This document shows positions 16,782 to 24,956 of a DNA stretch of 35,801 nt, piece after piece (within the stretch, counting starts at the first letter, position 1; every line of letters begins with the position of its first letter). The notes under the pieces are model-generated. The model saw nothing but the letters and a program-made list of their open reading frames with translations. It was not told the DNA's origin and ran no database searches. A program made the translations under genes and the position numbers. The stretch is from Moorena bouillonii PNG (GTDB taxonomy: Bacteria > Cyanobacteriota > Cyanobacteriia > Cyanobacteriales > Coleofasciculaceae), in NCBI RefSeq assembly GCF_001942495.1, contig NZ_MKZS01000001.1, positions 312,533 to 348,333 on the forward strand, given 5' to 3'.

Positions 16782-17874
16782 TTAGTCCACTAATGCAAGC
16801 TGCTCTCGCAGCCAGGGGGTATCTCCCAATGCTCGTAGAAATATTCCACGAGCGCCGTTGATGTCTCTATCCATAGATCGACCATCAACTTTAGATTTGA
16901 TAATTTTGCTTCCGCCAATGTTCACCATTTCACCCGTCCAGCTGACAGTCTTGCTGGTATAAGCTTGCGCTTTCATCCACCACCGTTTTACCTGTCTCTC
17001 TAGCTTTATGCTTTAGGAATTCTTTAAAACGATAATGTGCAAAGCTAAGCATATTGCGAACAGTTTTAGATCTGATCTTCCTATTTCCTTTTTTCGACAT
17101 TTGAGATGTCTCAAAAGTAGGAAGTAATATCACATCAAAATTGTCTACAAAGAACCTGGCAGCTTTGTGGTGTAGATCACTTATCAGGTTTTGAATCCTG
17201 ATAACCATCCGGCGAGCCGCCTTCCTCATTCGGCGTTTCCGGCCACGTTTCGCTTTACTTATCTTGGAGAGTAGAGCGTCTAAGTGTTGGCATAGCCTTT
17301 GAATTTGAGAAAAGTCTCCATTCCCAATTTTCCCAATAGAAGTTTCGCTAAAAAAGGTGACAAAGGTTCTTACTCCAGGATCTAAAGCAACTACTCGCCC
17401 TTGGCTATCGGTTTGCTCTTTCGTTGCTTCATGAGGAACTACCAAGTAATAGTCCCCATTATGGCTGGTCAATCTACAGTCGCCAATATTATTTGGGAGA
17501 GGTTCGGCATAGGATACTTCCCCTAATTTGGTGTGGTAGATCCCTTTGTTCGATACTGCTGATTTTGGAATATAGCAAGACTGTTTGGGATTTTTACGAG
17601 ACCTAAATCTAACCCGATTAATCTGAGCAGTCTTCTTGTACTTCTTTTTAGCCTCCCGAACTGCGGTGCAAGCATCCTTTATCGCTATCGATTTAATTTG
17701 ATAAGGTACTGACTTGCACCACTCAGGGAGGTCGTTTAAGATATCGGTCTTGATCGCTTTCCAGTTAGCTTTAACTTCGCCACTTTGAAGGATCTTGACG
17801 GTCTTGTTGAAAACATAACGGGATACCCCAAACCATTTGCGAGCAAGCGTACGCTGTTCAGGGTTTAGGAACAC
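16782..17874 (-). pseudogene. tnpB: TnpB (RuvC-like RNA-guided nuclease of IS605/IS607), frameshifted
   Basis: TnpB proteins are RuvC nucleases guided by an RNA from the element's 3' end. The main frame (17874-16930) shows an N-terminal domain (KWFGVSRYVFNKTVKIL), RuvC-I VALDPGVRTFVTFF with the first Asp, an arginine-rich bridge-like segment, and RuvC-II ILLPTFETSQMSKK with Glu. The frame breaks after GKTVVDE near 16961-16972 and continues in another frame as AYTSKTVSWTGEMVNIGGS. RuvC-III follows as MDRDINGARGIFLRALGD, to a stop at 16782. The usual zinc-knuckle cysteines are absent (TSKTVSWTGE). The only start before FLNPEQR is GTG at 17874. Conserved-looking residues (VRKSKKIR) precede it, so the true N-terminus may have been lost to the adjacent cloverleaf. 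Confidence 0.85.
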
Positions 17875-17947
17875 TCTGATCTTCTTTGATTTTCTTACCG
17901 TACTTTCTGAGTCCGTGGACTCGGCAAGAAAAGACGTGAATGATTTT

Positions 17948-18235
17948 GAAGTTACCGTAAGAATAAAGAAGCCTTTATAGGCGACAGGCTATGGGTAAAA
18001 AGGTTAAAACTCATGAAATAAGGCTTCTTTATTCTAAGGTTTCGTCTCCGGAGAGAAGATCTGCGGTAAGTTCGGATTCGGGGCAACTTTCAGGTTGGTC
18101 GGATCCCATGATTTTTCCACCGTTGAGACTGACCGGAGATGAAACCTTAGAGTAGTGCAGCCTTACTACAAAACCTTTACCCTATGCTGCATAATTTACC
18201 AACTATAAAGGCTGCACTACTCTTACGGTAACTTC
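17948..18235. repeat. 288-bp nested inverted repeats forming a potential four-way cloverleaf
   Basis: A perfect 15-bp outer pair, GAAGTTACCGTAAGA (17948-17962) and TCTTACGGTAACTTC (18221-18235), encloses three consecutive hairpin arms with essentially no spacers. Arm 1 pairs 17960-17975 with 18020-18035 (16 bp). Arm 2 pairs 18034-18051 with 18133-18150 (18 bp, one G-T). Arm 3 pairs 18149-18164 with 18208-18223 (16 bp). The single mismatch becomes a G-U wobble if the plus strand is transcribed. It sits between tnpA and tnpB and overlaps the end of the tnpA frame. It may be a structured RNA, a cruciform DNA site or a miniature inverted-repeat insertion. Confidence 0.85.
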
Positions 18236-18668
18236 TAACCAAGTACTCAATGAGTTCAAACCCGAATCGGGTGAGTCTGTCTCTACAGGTAACAATAATT
18301 GTGAGCTTATCTCCGCGCACAATTCGTTCCAATATGGCTCTAAGCCCTTTCCTTTTGTAGTTGAGTCCGGAACCGATGTCTTTGATGATTTCCGCTTGAG
18401 GGAAGAGTGAGTGGAGGTAGGCAACTTGCCTGGCGAGGTCGTCTTTTTGCTTGTGGGTACTGACTCTGCAATACCCAATACTGAATTCACGAACTCGATC
18501 CACGTTTCCTTTGAAACTACCAAATCGGAGCAAGCTCTCCGTGTCAAAGAGTCTGGTTCCACCGGGAGTTTTTTCGCATCTGATTGTGCCATTGTCCGCA
18601 TACTTCCTTAAAGTGTTCCCAGATAATCCCGTAAGTTCGACCGCCTTACGTAGAGGAACTAGTACCAT
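18177..18668 (-). pseudogene. tnpA: IS607-family serine recombinase TnpA, C-terminally altered
   Basis: TnpA of IS607 elements is a small serine recombinase that moves the element through a circular intermediate. Visible are the MerR-like helix-turn-helix (LRKAVELTGLSGNTLRKYAD, about residues 5-24) with the wing PGGTRLF, the catalytic serine in IGYCRVSTHKQKDDLARQV, and the arginine motif TCRDRLTRFGFELIEYLV. After ELIEYLV the frame runs into the outer arm of the cloverleaf (RSYRKSSAAF) and stops at 18177. The roughly 40-50 residues normally following (the long helix of the catalytic domain) are missing. The start is ATG 18668 (MVLVPLRK); an ATG at 18686 is also in frame. Probably inactive. Confidence 0.85.
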
Positions 18669-18735
18669 AATTATAATCTCACACATCTTTGGAAATAGTG
18701 CAAGATTTTTGTAGAAATTCGCTAACAGTAGCTAA

Positions 18736-19114
18736 CCTTCAACCAGAGCCAAGAAACTAGAGCAACCCAAATCGGAGTTGTGGTAACTAAGGTAGTAGAT
18801 GCCGCAATGGAGGTAAAAGATAAGGAAGTAATCCAAGCCACAAAGTGTAGCGCTAAACAAACACCAGCCCCACTGCCATAGACTAATGCACCTGGACCTA
18901 GCTGAGCTTGCCTGAGATTGCGCCAAGCTGGTAACAGTAGCATAGACGCAATAGTAAGGCGAGACCCAGCCACGAACAGGCTAAACCCTACCCCACTCAC
19001 CCCAGCGGATGCGATCGCTAATCGCACAAAAATAGCTGATGTGGAAATCGCCAACACACCAGCCAAGAAAACCAATCCCACCTGCCACCGCAGCGGCTGC
19101 TTTATAATTTTCAT
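18736..19114 (-). pseudogene. EamA/DMT family transporter, 5' fragment
   Basis: This is the N-terminal part of the permease interrupted by the IS607-type element. The coding frame starts at ATG 19114 and shows hydrophobic helices such as VGLVFLAGVLAISTSAIFV, FSLFVAGSRLTIASMLLLP, and LVTTTPIWVALVSWLWLK, the end of the first EamA repeat. It then enters element sequence and stops after VSYC. Joined to 16200-16748 it gives a normal transporter of about 300 residues. Substrate unknown. Confidence 0.88.
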
Positions 19115-19249
19115 AGCGATACAGCTTCAATCCCTAACCATTACCATTATTCCGGCAGAGGTACCAGCACAGAAGTGAATAACTCTAGATAGTCTAACTT
19201 TATCTAGAATCTACTTAATCGTTGATAAGTCCTAATTTATAATTAAAAT

Positions 19250-19627
19250 ATGTTTGAACTACCGCCACTCAATACTAATACAATTTGGGCAATTTTAAAC
19301 GAAAAAATTGATGACGATACCGTTAATAAACTACTCTGGTACTATCTAGGTTATCGTTATAACTCAACTACGCAACAGTGGGATATAACTGAGGTTAATC
19401 CTGAATGGCAAGAAGACTATCCCGAACCACCCAATTTCATAGAAAGCCGCCCTGCTACCGTAAAACTAACCCGTTCAATACCCAAAGAAAATAAACAGTT
19501 ATTGAAAGAAAAATTAGGTTTCAAAGGTTATAAAATCGGTGAATTTGGTCCTCGACAAACTCGCCGAGCTACAGCCGCAAACTGGTTACTGAATTATATG
19601 GAACAAAACGGCATTGCCTCAGTATAG
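19250..19627 (+). CDS. DUF1823 family protein
   Basis: This 125-residue soluble protein, seen in cyanobacteria and plastid-bearing lineages, has no known function. It has the family pattern: LPPLNTNTIWAILNEKIDD near the start, the WDITEVNPEWQEDYPEPP segment, and the strongly conserved C-terminal half with RPATVKLTRSIPKENKQLL and GFKGYKIGEFGPRQTRRATA. It starts with ATG at 19250 and is transcribed alone, facing the long minus-strand cluster across a heptamer array. Confidence 0.85.
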   Translation: MFELPPLNTNTIWAILNEKIDDDTVNKLLWYYLGYRYNSTTQQWDITEVNPEWQEDYPEPPNFIESRPATVKLTRSIPKENKQLLKEKLGFKGYKIGEFGPRQTRRATAANWLLNYMEQNGIASV

Positions 19628-19660
19628 CGTTTTTCATACCTATGAGGTACACAGGATTTT

Positions 19661-19714
19661 TTCCCGATTCCCGATTCCCGATTCCCGATTCCCGATTCCC
19701 GATTCCCGATTCCC
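19661..19714. repeat. Tandem heptamer ATTCCCG, about seven copies
   Basis: Perfect tandem copies of ATTCCCG (GGGAATC on the other strand) lie between the convergent DUF1823 gene and the large minus-strand gene. This is another STRR-type block. Confidence 0.9.
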
Positions 19715-19773
19715 TGTTCCCTAAAATCCAGAAATTGTTTACCTCATAGCTATGATAATTGCTATAAAACACT

Positions 19774-22700
19774 TCATCCTTCAACCGTACTAGATAAGTC
19801 AGTAGGAACAACTACACACTCCAACTCCGCCTTGTGACTCTCCTGCTGGTTCTCCAAATTAATTGCGATCGCTTCTATTCTGATTTGAGTCGTGCCTTGG
19901 GGTATAACTAATTGAGTCATTGCCTCCAGCTCCCCAGCTGCATTGGGGAGTAAATCTATAATAGAACGGGTTTCCTGAAGCAGAGAGCGAGTTTGGACGT
20001 CTTTAACCCACAATTTAATACATAAACGAGATTGACTAGGAGGAAGTTTTATGGTAACCATTACCTTTTCTCCAGCAACCAAGTCCCTAGTAGTCGGTAT
20101 TGATAAAGTCGGTGCTGCTAAGGTCGCATCCAACTCTAGGGATGAAAGATTATCCAGTTTAGCCTTAACGTCATGTTGCTTGGTTGCAGTAGCTTTTGTC
20201 GGTTGTGGGGCTATTTCTCGATCATCCACTACAATTTCCTGAGTCGTCCAATCGTGACTAGTAATACCAACTTTAGGGGGTGTCTCTGGCATTGCTAATT
20301 CTGAACTAACTAGCGACAAATCCTCAGATTCTGTCATTGACTCCAAGACCTTTTCTGGAAATTCCCTAACCTCTTCTTCGTTGCTAGCCGTTTTATTGCT
20401 CTGTTCGTTTGTCACTGGTGAGTGATCTTGCCCAGGAGGATTACTCTCTGGGGATAATTCTAACCTCAGCAATTCCATCAATTCATGATCTTCAGCTAAA
20501 GCACTCAACCGTGACCAAAAACGCTCTTCCATGTTTAAGGCTCGGAAAGCTTCTTCTAAAGCGATTGACTCAGGATCTTTTACAGAATCTGGAGTCTCCC
20601 ACCGAGTAGTATTCAATAATTGGTTTACCTTGGAATTCTTGAACTGGGTATTAACCGATTGTGAATCCTCTAACTGATCATCTGTTTCAGATTTATCAAT
20701 CTCACTAATCTCAAGATTTTGGATTCCCTCAGATTCCGTTAGGGAATTAATCAGCACTTCAGAAGCATCATTATAATTAGATAAGACCTCAGACTTTATC
20801 TGTACATTACTATCGTCATTAGTATCTTCTGAACTATCTTCCGACTGTTCTACTGTGTCTTGAATTACTGTGTCTTGAACTACTGTGTCTTGAACTACTG
20901 TGTCTTGAAGCACTGTGTCTTGAGGCTGTAACTCTGACCCAGTATCTTGCTCTCGATGATCTAGTTCTGGATTGGCTGTAGTGGAGGATTCTTGATCATC
21001 TAGGGAAACTGAATCAGATGCTTTAGACTTATCTTGGATCTCTTGGCCCTGTGCTCCAGAGTCAGCAACCGACTGCATTGTAGGCAAACTGGGCAATTCG
21101 AGGGATTTAACAGTTATATCACTCGGCTGATGGTGGTAAAGTTTTGGTGGTAAAGACCGTCCAGAGATAGGTTGCAAGAACAGAGATGGATGGTTTTGAG
21201 GTAGCTCAACCAGATCCAGCGTAGTCTGCTCTAAGGGGTCTTCATCTAATAATAGAAGGTCTTGATCAGGTTGATCAGATTTTGCAGATTCAGCGATCCG
21301 ATTAGCCAGTACTACCATGGTTTCCATTGGCATCCCCTGATTCCCTGGCACAATTACTTCTAATAAATCCTCTACATTAGCTGTAACAGTAAATTGTTGA
21401 GTGGCTAAAGGAGTTGACTGTGAATTATAAAGGGTTATTTTTCCTAAAATTAGACCACTTTTACAATCCGTCGGAATATCTAGACTATGGCTAAATCCTA
21501 AAAATAACTCCTCTTGAGATAGGGAGTACTCAATATCTAACAAACGTTTTCCTGTTTGAGGAAACCGCAATTGATAGCGTAGAGTAGCAGGAAATAAGTT
21601 TTCTAAAACACTATCTAAAACACTAACTGTTATACTATCACCATTATTATTAATTTTATCATTATCTACTACCAATTCCCCTTTGATAGTCAACGACTCT
21701 CCTCGCCTTGCCAGGAAAATATCCTTATCTAGTCTTAGGGTTAAACCGTACTGATTAACCTGTGTATCTGAAACCCAATCTAAATCAGAGGTTTTTCTTA
21801 GCTGTTGGTTATCTTCAGAGTCCCGATCTTCCAACTCATCCAATACTGGCTGAAGCACCTGTTGTAGTAGTTGCTCCAAAGTTTCCAGAGATTCTTCCAT
21901 GATGGAATTATCAACAGTCGATTGGAGTGGTAAGTCTTGCGAGATAGTTGCTGTTGGTTGTTGGTTGGTTTCAGGATTAACCGCTGCGTCTGGGTAAACC
22001 TCTTCTAGCTCTTCCAAAACCGTCTCTTGGCTAGGACTAGATTCCTCTTGGCTAACCCCAATTGTTGCTTGGGCTTGGTCAACAGGTAACTCTGGTGCAG
22101 CAATGGCTATGGGTTGTTCTTCTGGTGGTGTGATCTGACTCTCGTACTCCTGAGGGTTAGATAACTCTGAACTAGCATCTGGTCTAGCATCTGATCTCCC
22201 ATCTGAACTAGCATCTGTTGGTTTGAGGTCATTAGTAATAGTATTGGTGGAGGCAGAATCAACAGCTAGCTCAGGTGTAGTCAGTGAATTGTCTAGTTGA
22301 GGCGGCTGAGTATCAGTTTGGGTGGATTCTACTGGGGTGGATTCTACTGGGGTGGATTCTACTGGGGTGGATTCTACTGGGGTGGATTCTACTGGGGTGG
22401 ATTCTACTGGGGTGGATTCTACTGGGGTGGATACAGAGGTTTTAGGGGGTGTCTCAACATCTTTGACCTTGGGTATTACTTGTAGCGCTAAGGATTTTCG
22501 CCAGGACTCACCCATAAAATCGTCCATGATATCGTTACTGCAACGTAACTTCCACAGACCAGGGTTAATGGTGGTGAAAGGAATCACCACCATTAACCCT
22601 TCTGAGTTGGTGCGACGCCATCGTTTCTGGGACTTGCGTTTGGGTGGCACTTGCTCTGTGCTATCATAGCTGACGCAAATTTCTACATCAGTATTGGGCA

Positions 22701-22821
22701 GGTTGGAACGAGCCACTATCCGATACCGACCGGATTCAATCTCGATCTCAGAAGACTTGATTGGCTTCCAGGAGCGCTCCCCCTCTTTCTGTAGTAGAAA
22801 TTCCCAGTACTTCTTAGCCAT
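19774..22821 (-). CDS. Large acidic cytosolic-type protein with beta-rich domains and 15-bp coding repeats; function unknown
   Basis: The product is a 1015-residue protein without a signal peptide or membrane segment. Residues 1-117 form an N-terminal domain beginning MAKKYWEFLLQKEGERSWKP. A linker follows with seven exact copies of the pentapeptide STPVE, then a long acidic Ser/Gln/Glu-rich region. A beta-rich segment (about 345-490) contains LTLRLDKDIFLARRGESLTI. A second repeat (QDTVV type, five copies) comes next, and the last 120 residues look like an Ig-like or beta-sandwich domain (LSIPTTRDLVAGEKVMVTIK onward). I do not recognise the family. It is last in a minus-strand run after the MotA-like, OmpA-like and Uma2 genes, so it may be a partner of the stator-like pair. 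That is inference from position. Confidence 0.8.
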   Translation of the reverse strand: MAKKYWEFLLQKEGERSWKPIKSSEIEIESGRYRIVARSNLPNTDVEICVSYDSTEQVPPKRKSQKRWRRTNSEGLMVVIPFTTINPGLWKLRCSNDIMDDFMGESWRKSLALQVIPKVKDVETPPKTSVSTPVESTPVESTPVESTPVESTPVESTPVESTPVESTQTDTQPPQLDNSLTTPELAVDSASTNTITNDLKPTDASSDGRSDARPDASSELSNPQEYESQITPPEEQPIAIAAPELPVDQAQATIGVSQEESSPSQETVLEELEEVYPDAAVNPETNQQPTATISQDLPLQSTVDNSIMEESLETLEQLLQQVLQPVLDELEDRDSEDNQQLRKTSDLDWVSDTQVNQYGLTLRLDKDIFLARRGESLTIKGELVVDNDKINNNGDSITVSVLDSVLENLFPATLRYQLRFPQTGKRLLDIEYSLSQEELFLGFSHSLDIPTDCKSGLILGKITLYNSQSTPLATQQFTVTANVEDLLEVIVPGNQGMPMETMVVLANRIAESAKSDQPDQDLLLLDEDPLEQTTLDLVELPQNHPSLFLQPISGRSLPPKLYHHQPSDITVKSLELPSLPTMQSVADSGAQGQEIQDKSKASDSVSLDDQESSTTANPELDHREQDTGSELQPQDTVLQDTVVQDTVVQDTVIQDTVEQSEDSSEDTNDDSNVQIKSEVLSNYNDASEVLINSLTESEGIQNLEISEIDKSETDDQLEDSQSVNTQFKNSKVNQLLNTTRWETPDSVKDPESIALEEAFRALNMEERFWSRLSALAEDHELMELLRLELSPESNPPGQDHSPVTNEQSNKTASNEEEVREFPEKVLESMTESEDLSLVSSELAMPETPPKVGITSHDWTTQEIVVDDREIAPQPTKATATKQHDVKAKLDNLSSLELDATLAAPTLSIPTTRDLVAGEKVMVTIKLPPSQSRLCIKLWVKDVQTRSLLQETRSIIDLLPNAAGELEAMTQLVIPQGTTQIRIEAIAINLENQQESHKAELECVVVPTDLSSTVEG
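20851..20925. repeat. In-frame 15-bp tandem repeat (five copies)
   Basis: Five copies of the unit TACTGTGTCTTGAAC lie in the large minus-strand gene, each adding five residues of the QDTVV type. The copies differ slightly, suggesting an older expansion than the block at 22321. Confidence 0.9.
22321..22432. repeat. In-frame 15-bp tandem repeat (seven perfect copies)
   Basis: Seven identical copies of GGTGGATTCTACTGG and a partial eighth, encoding STPVE repeats on the minus strand. Perfect identity implies recent expansion or likely length variation among strains. Confidence 0.95.
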
Positions 22822-23054
22822 TGTCGATATCTATGACCCAAAGACCTGCTAATGGACTTGATTGCTTTTCCAATTAGCTTACACTTTAAGTCGAGTATTT
22901 TGTTTATCCCCACCCTCAGGATTTGTCAACCACCGGATTCGACAGAGTGACTGAAATCTACTCTGTTTAAGGGGATAAGAAAGCTATACCACAAAATTAA
23001 CCTTTAAGATGTGCCTGTTGATACTAAATTTTAGGGCTAATTTTAAGGATTATT

Positions 23055-23636
23055 CTAAGTCTCAGAGATAGCCTGTCTGAAGTGCCTAATCGCTTCAACT
23101 TTGGAAGCCATCATCAGACACCGAGACAATAAGTCAATATCCAAATCTGGCAAGACTTCACTCTGGGAAATTTTTTCGTAACCATCAGAGCGCAAGTGAT
23201 ACAAAGCAAATACACCATCCTCCCAAAACCAAACTTCGGGTACTCCTAATGCTTGGTAACGATTTAGCTTGCTCTGGTTGCCACTGGTAAAGACAACTTC
23301 AATAGAGAGGTCTGCAATCACTCCTGAGGATCTACCAATTAGGTAAGATTGGTCTGCTTGTGCAGATGCTTCCCCTTCCTTCTCTTGGGTAAAGCTACCG
23401 GTTGGAGTAAACTCAATTTGTTTTTCAACAAAATAAGTACCCAGCAACAGTGCTATGACACCACTGAACGCTTCATGCTCTTGGGAAACTGCCAATATTT
23501 CTACCTCACCCCTGTAGTAGAACAGTCGAATTCCTGGGGAGTTGACGAACCCCGCTTGAATTGATTTGAAGTTATGCCAACTTACCCCGGAGTGGACTAG
23601 CCGTTGGTCTTTTTGTTTATCTACGACATAGGTCAT
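23055..23636 (-). CDS. Uma2 family (DUF820) PD-(D/E)XK-like nuclease
   Basis: The Uma2 fold is a restriction-endonuclease-like domain hugely multiplied in cyanobacteria, with mostly unknown roles. The 193-residue product has LFYYRGEVEILAVSQEHE near residue 40, which has the typical 'G-x-x-x-x-M-S/V-P-x-x-E/H' position. The catalytic core is VIADLSIEVVFTSGN with Asp and Glu, a downstream Lys in QSKLNRYQALGVPEVWFWED, and the usual last strand (VFALYHLRSDGYEKI). The canonical P-D before the core is A-D, a mild departure. ATG start at 23636. It lies between the OmpA-like gene and the 1015-residue gene on the same strand. Because the family is so common, co-function is only a possibility. Confidence 0.85.
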   Translation of the reverse strand: MTYVVDKQKDQRLVHSGVSWHNFKSIQAGFVNSPGIRLFYYRGEVEILAVSQEHEAFSGVIALLLGTYFVEKQIEFTPTGSFTQEKEGEASAQADQSYLIGRSSGVIADLSIEVVFTSGNQSKLNRYQALGVPEVWFWEDGVFALYHLRSDGYEKISQSEVLPDLDIDLLSRCLMMASKVEAIRHFRQAISET

Positions 23637-23771
23637 GGCGATTATTCCTTATCAATGAATTTGCGATCGCAAATTCATGACTACCATCTTTGTAACCATT
23701 CAGCTGACAGCTGAGGGCTGACAGCTGACGTATCTTTCCTTACCAGATTAGCCAGATTATATCCTATTCAA

Positions 23772-24626
23772 CTATTGAACATTTGTCACCCTACCGAGAC
23801 GAGTAAACCGAATTTCAATCCTGCGCCTAGTTTGATCATCCTTCAAACTAATCGGAGCAATTTGTCCATTAGGTAAAATTAACTGGGCTGCAGAATAAGC
23901 TCGAAATTGCAGCCCCTTGAGCCGCCCTTCTTTAGCTTGAATCTCACGGAGTAATTGCACAACTGCCAACGCTCGCATCAGTCCTAAATCAGCATTAGAT
24001 CCTGGTCTAAGTTGACTGATAGAGGAATTTTTATTAACCACATTCCCAATAGTTTGGTCGATATTGCCAGCACCAAGATTAGGTTGACCATCGGTGTGAC
24101 CAATCAGTTCTACTACATTAATGTCATAATTCTTGGCATTGCTTTCAATAGCAGGGACAATTTGCTGCCGAATATAGTCCTTCATAGCTGAGGGAATTTC
24201 CGCACTGCCGGAATCAAATCGGTAAGCCCCCTGATCTTTTATTACAATAATCGGAGGTGTATCTGGTGGTTTTGGTGCTGCAGCAATCTGTACCTGCAAA
24301 GACCTAACCTGCTGTTCTAGTGACTTTTGGCGGTCAGTTGAGCGCTTTGCCCTAGCTCTCCAAATCGCTACCCCACGCTCAAGTTGATCAACCCGAGCTG
24401 CCTTAGCTCGTAATTCCGCATTCTCCCTTGCTAATTGCACCACTTCATCTTCACTTCTGGTGAGATCATCAATGGTTGATTCCAAGGCAGTTTGTGCCAG
24501 CACAGACTTCAGGATAGACAGCAACAAAAATAAGATCAGGATCATGAAGGCATTAGACATTAAGTCTGTAAAAGCTGGCCAGAGATTTATCTCTTCATTC
24601 CAATCATTATTTCGTGAACGACGCAT
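23772..24626 (-). CDS. MotB/ZorB-like OmpA-domain membrane protein
   Basis: This 284-residue protein has the arrangement of a stator B subunit: a short cytosolic N-terminus, one membrane helix with a preceding acidic residue (Asp21 in LWPAFTDLMSNAFMILILFL), a coiled coil (about residues 45-115), and a periplasmic OmpA-like peptidoglycan-binding domain. That domain shows VVELIGHTDGQP, NADLGLMRALAVVQLL and DDQTRRRIEIRFTR. In MotB, ZorB and relatives the acidic residue carries the ion flux and the OmpA domain anchors to peptidoglycan. ATG start. The MotA/ZorA-like gene lies upstream on the same strand, 330 bases away across a heptamer array. Known flagellar motors are absent from cyanobacteria, so another stator role is likely. 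Confidence 0.87.
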   Translation of the reverse strand: MRRSRNNDWNEEINLWPAFTDLMSNAFMILILFLLLSILKSVLAQTALESTIDDLTRSEDEVVQLARENAELRAKAARVDQLERGVAIWRARAKRSTDRQKSLEQQVRSLQVQIAAAPKPPDTPPIIVIKDQGAYRFDSGSAEIPSAMKDYIRQQIVPAIESNAKNYDINVVELIGHTDGQPNLGAGNIDQTIGNVVNKNSSISQLRPGSNADLGLMRALAVVQLLREIQAKEGRLKGLQFRAYSAAQLILPNGQIAPISLKDDQTRRRIEIRFTRLGRVTNVQ

Positions 24627-24956
24627 TTTATCAATTCTCTGTCAATCTTATAATTACTATTAATCATTTGCTGTAAGCATTCAGCTATCAGCTATCAGCT
24701 ATCAGCTATCAGCTATCAGCTATCAGCTATCAGCTATCAGCATTGAGTTATCAGCATTGAGTTATCAGCTCTCAGCTATCAGTTATCAGTTATCAGCTAT
24801 CAGCTATCAGCTTATGGGCTAAGGGCATATGCTTATATGGGCAAATTCCCAGACTTTCTCGAACTATTAAATTCTCCCTAAAGAGGTTTATTTTAAACTG
24901 ACGGCTGACAGCTGACGGCTGACAGCTGAAGGCTGACAGCTAACGATTTGCCAGGT
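24627..24956. repeat. Heptamer array between the two stator-like genes
   Basis: About 17 units of TCAGCTA or close variants lie at 24681-24812. After a gap comes a second block of GACGGCT/GACAGCT units at 24897-24943. No gene is present. The array separates two genes expected to be cotranscribed. Confidence 0.9.

Larger units (their letters stand above)
16749..18735 (-). mobile_element. IS607-type element (serine recombinase TnpA plus TnpB) inserted in an EamA gene
   Basis: The edges are set by the interrupted transporter gene, whose frame stops after LVSWLWLK near 18737 and resumes at VSEKLT near 16748. Just inside the edges are short inverted sequences TTAGCTAC (16752-16759) and GTAGCTAA (18728-18735). 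The element carries a MerR-HTH/serine resolvase gene and a TnpB gene, the IS607 layout. No clear target duplication is seen, as usual for this family. Both genes are damaged, and a cloverleaf-forming sequence lies between them. Confidence 0.85.

Noticed and set aside
17948-18235. Giant tRNA or group II intron
   Set aside because: It is far too long for a tRNA and has no T-loop or acceptor features. No domain V-like motif or reverse transcriptase supports an intron.
18203-18601. 132-codon minus-strand ORF inside tnpA
   Set aside because: It is an out-of-frame shadow of the recombinase gene; the tnpA frame carries the HTH and catalytic motifs.
22322-22669. 115-codon plus-strand ORF with DSTGV repeats
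   Set aside because: It is the antisense reading of the 15-bp repeat in the giant gene and has no other protein-like feature.
23055-23636. Uma2 protein as the certain effector of the stator pair
   Set aside because: Uma2 genes are so numerous in cyanobacteria that adjacency alone is weak evidence.
24681-24812. CRISPR array
   Set aside because: The repeats are contiguous 7-mers with no spacers, and there are no cas genes.
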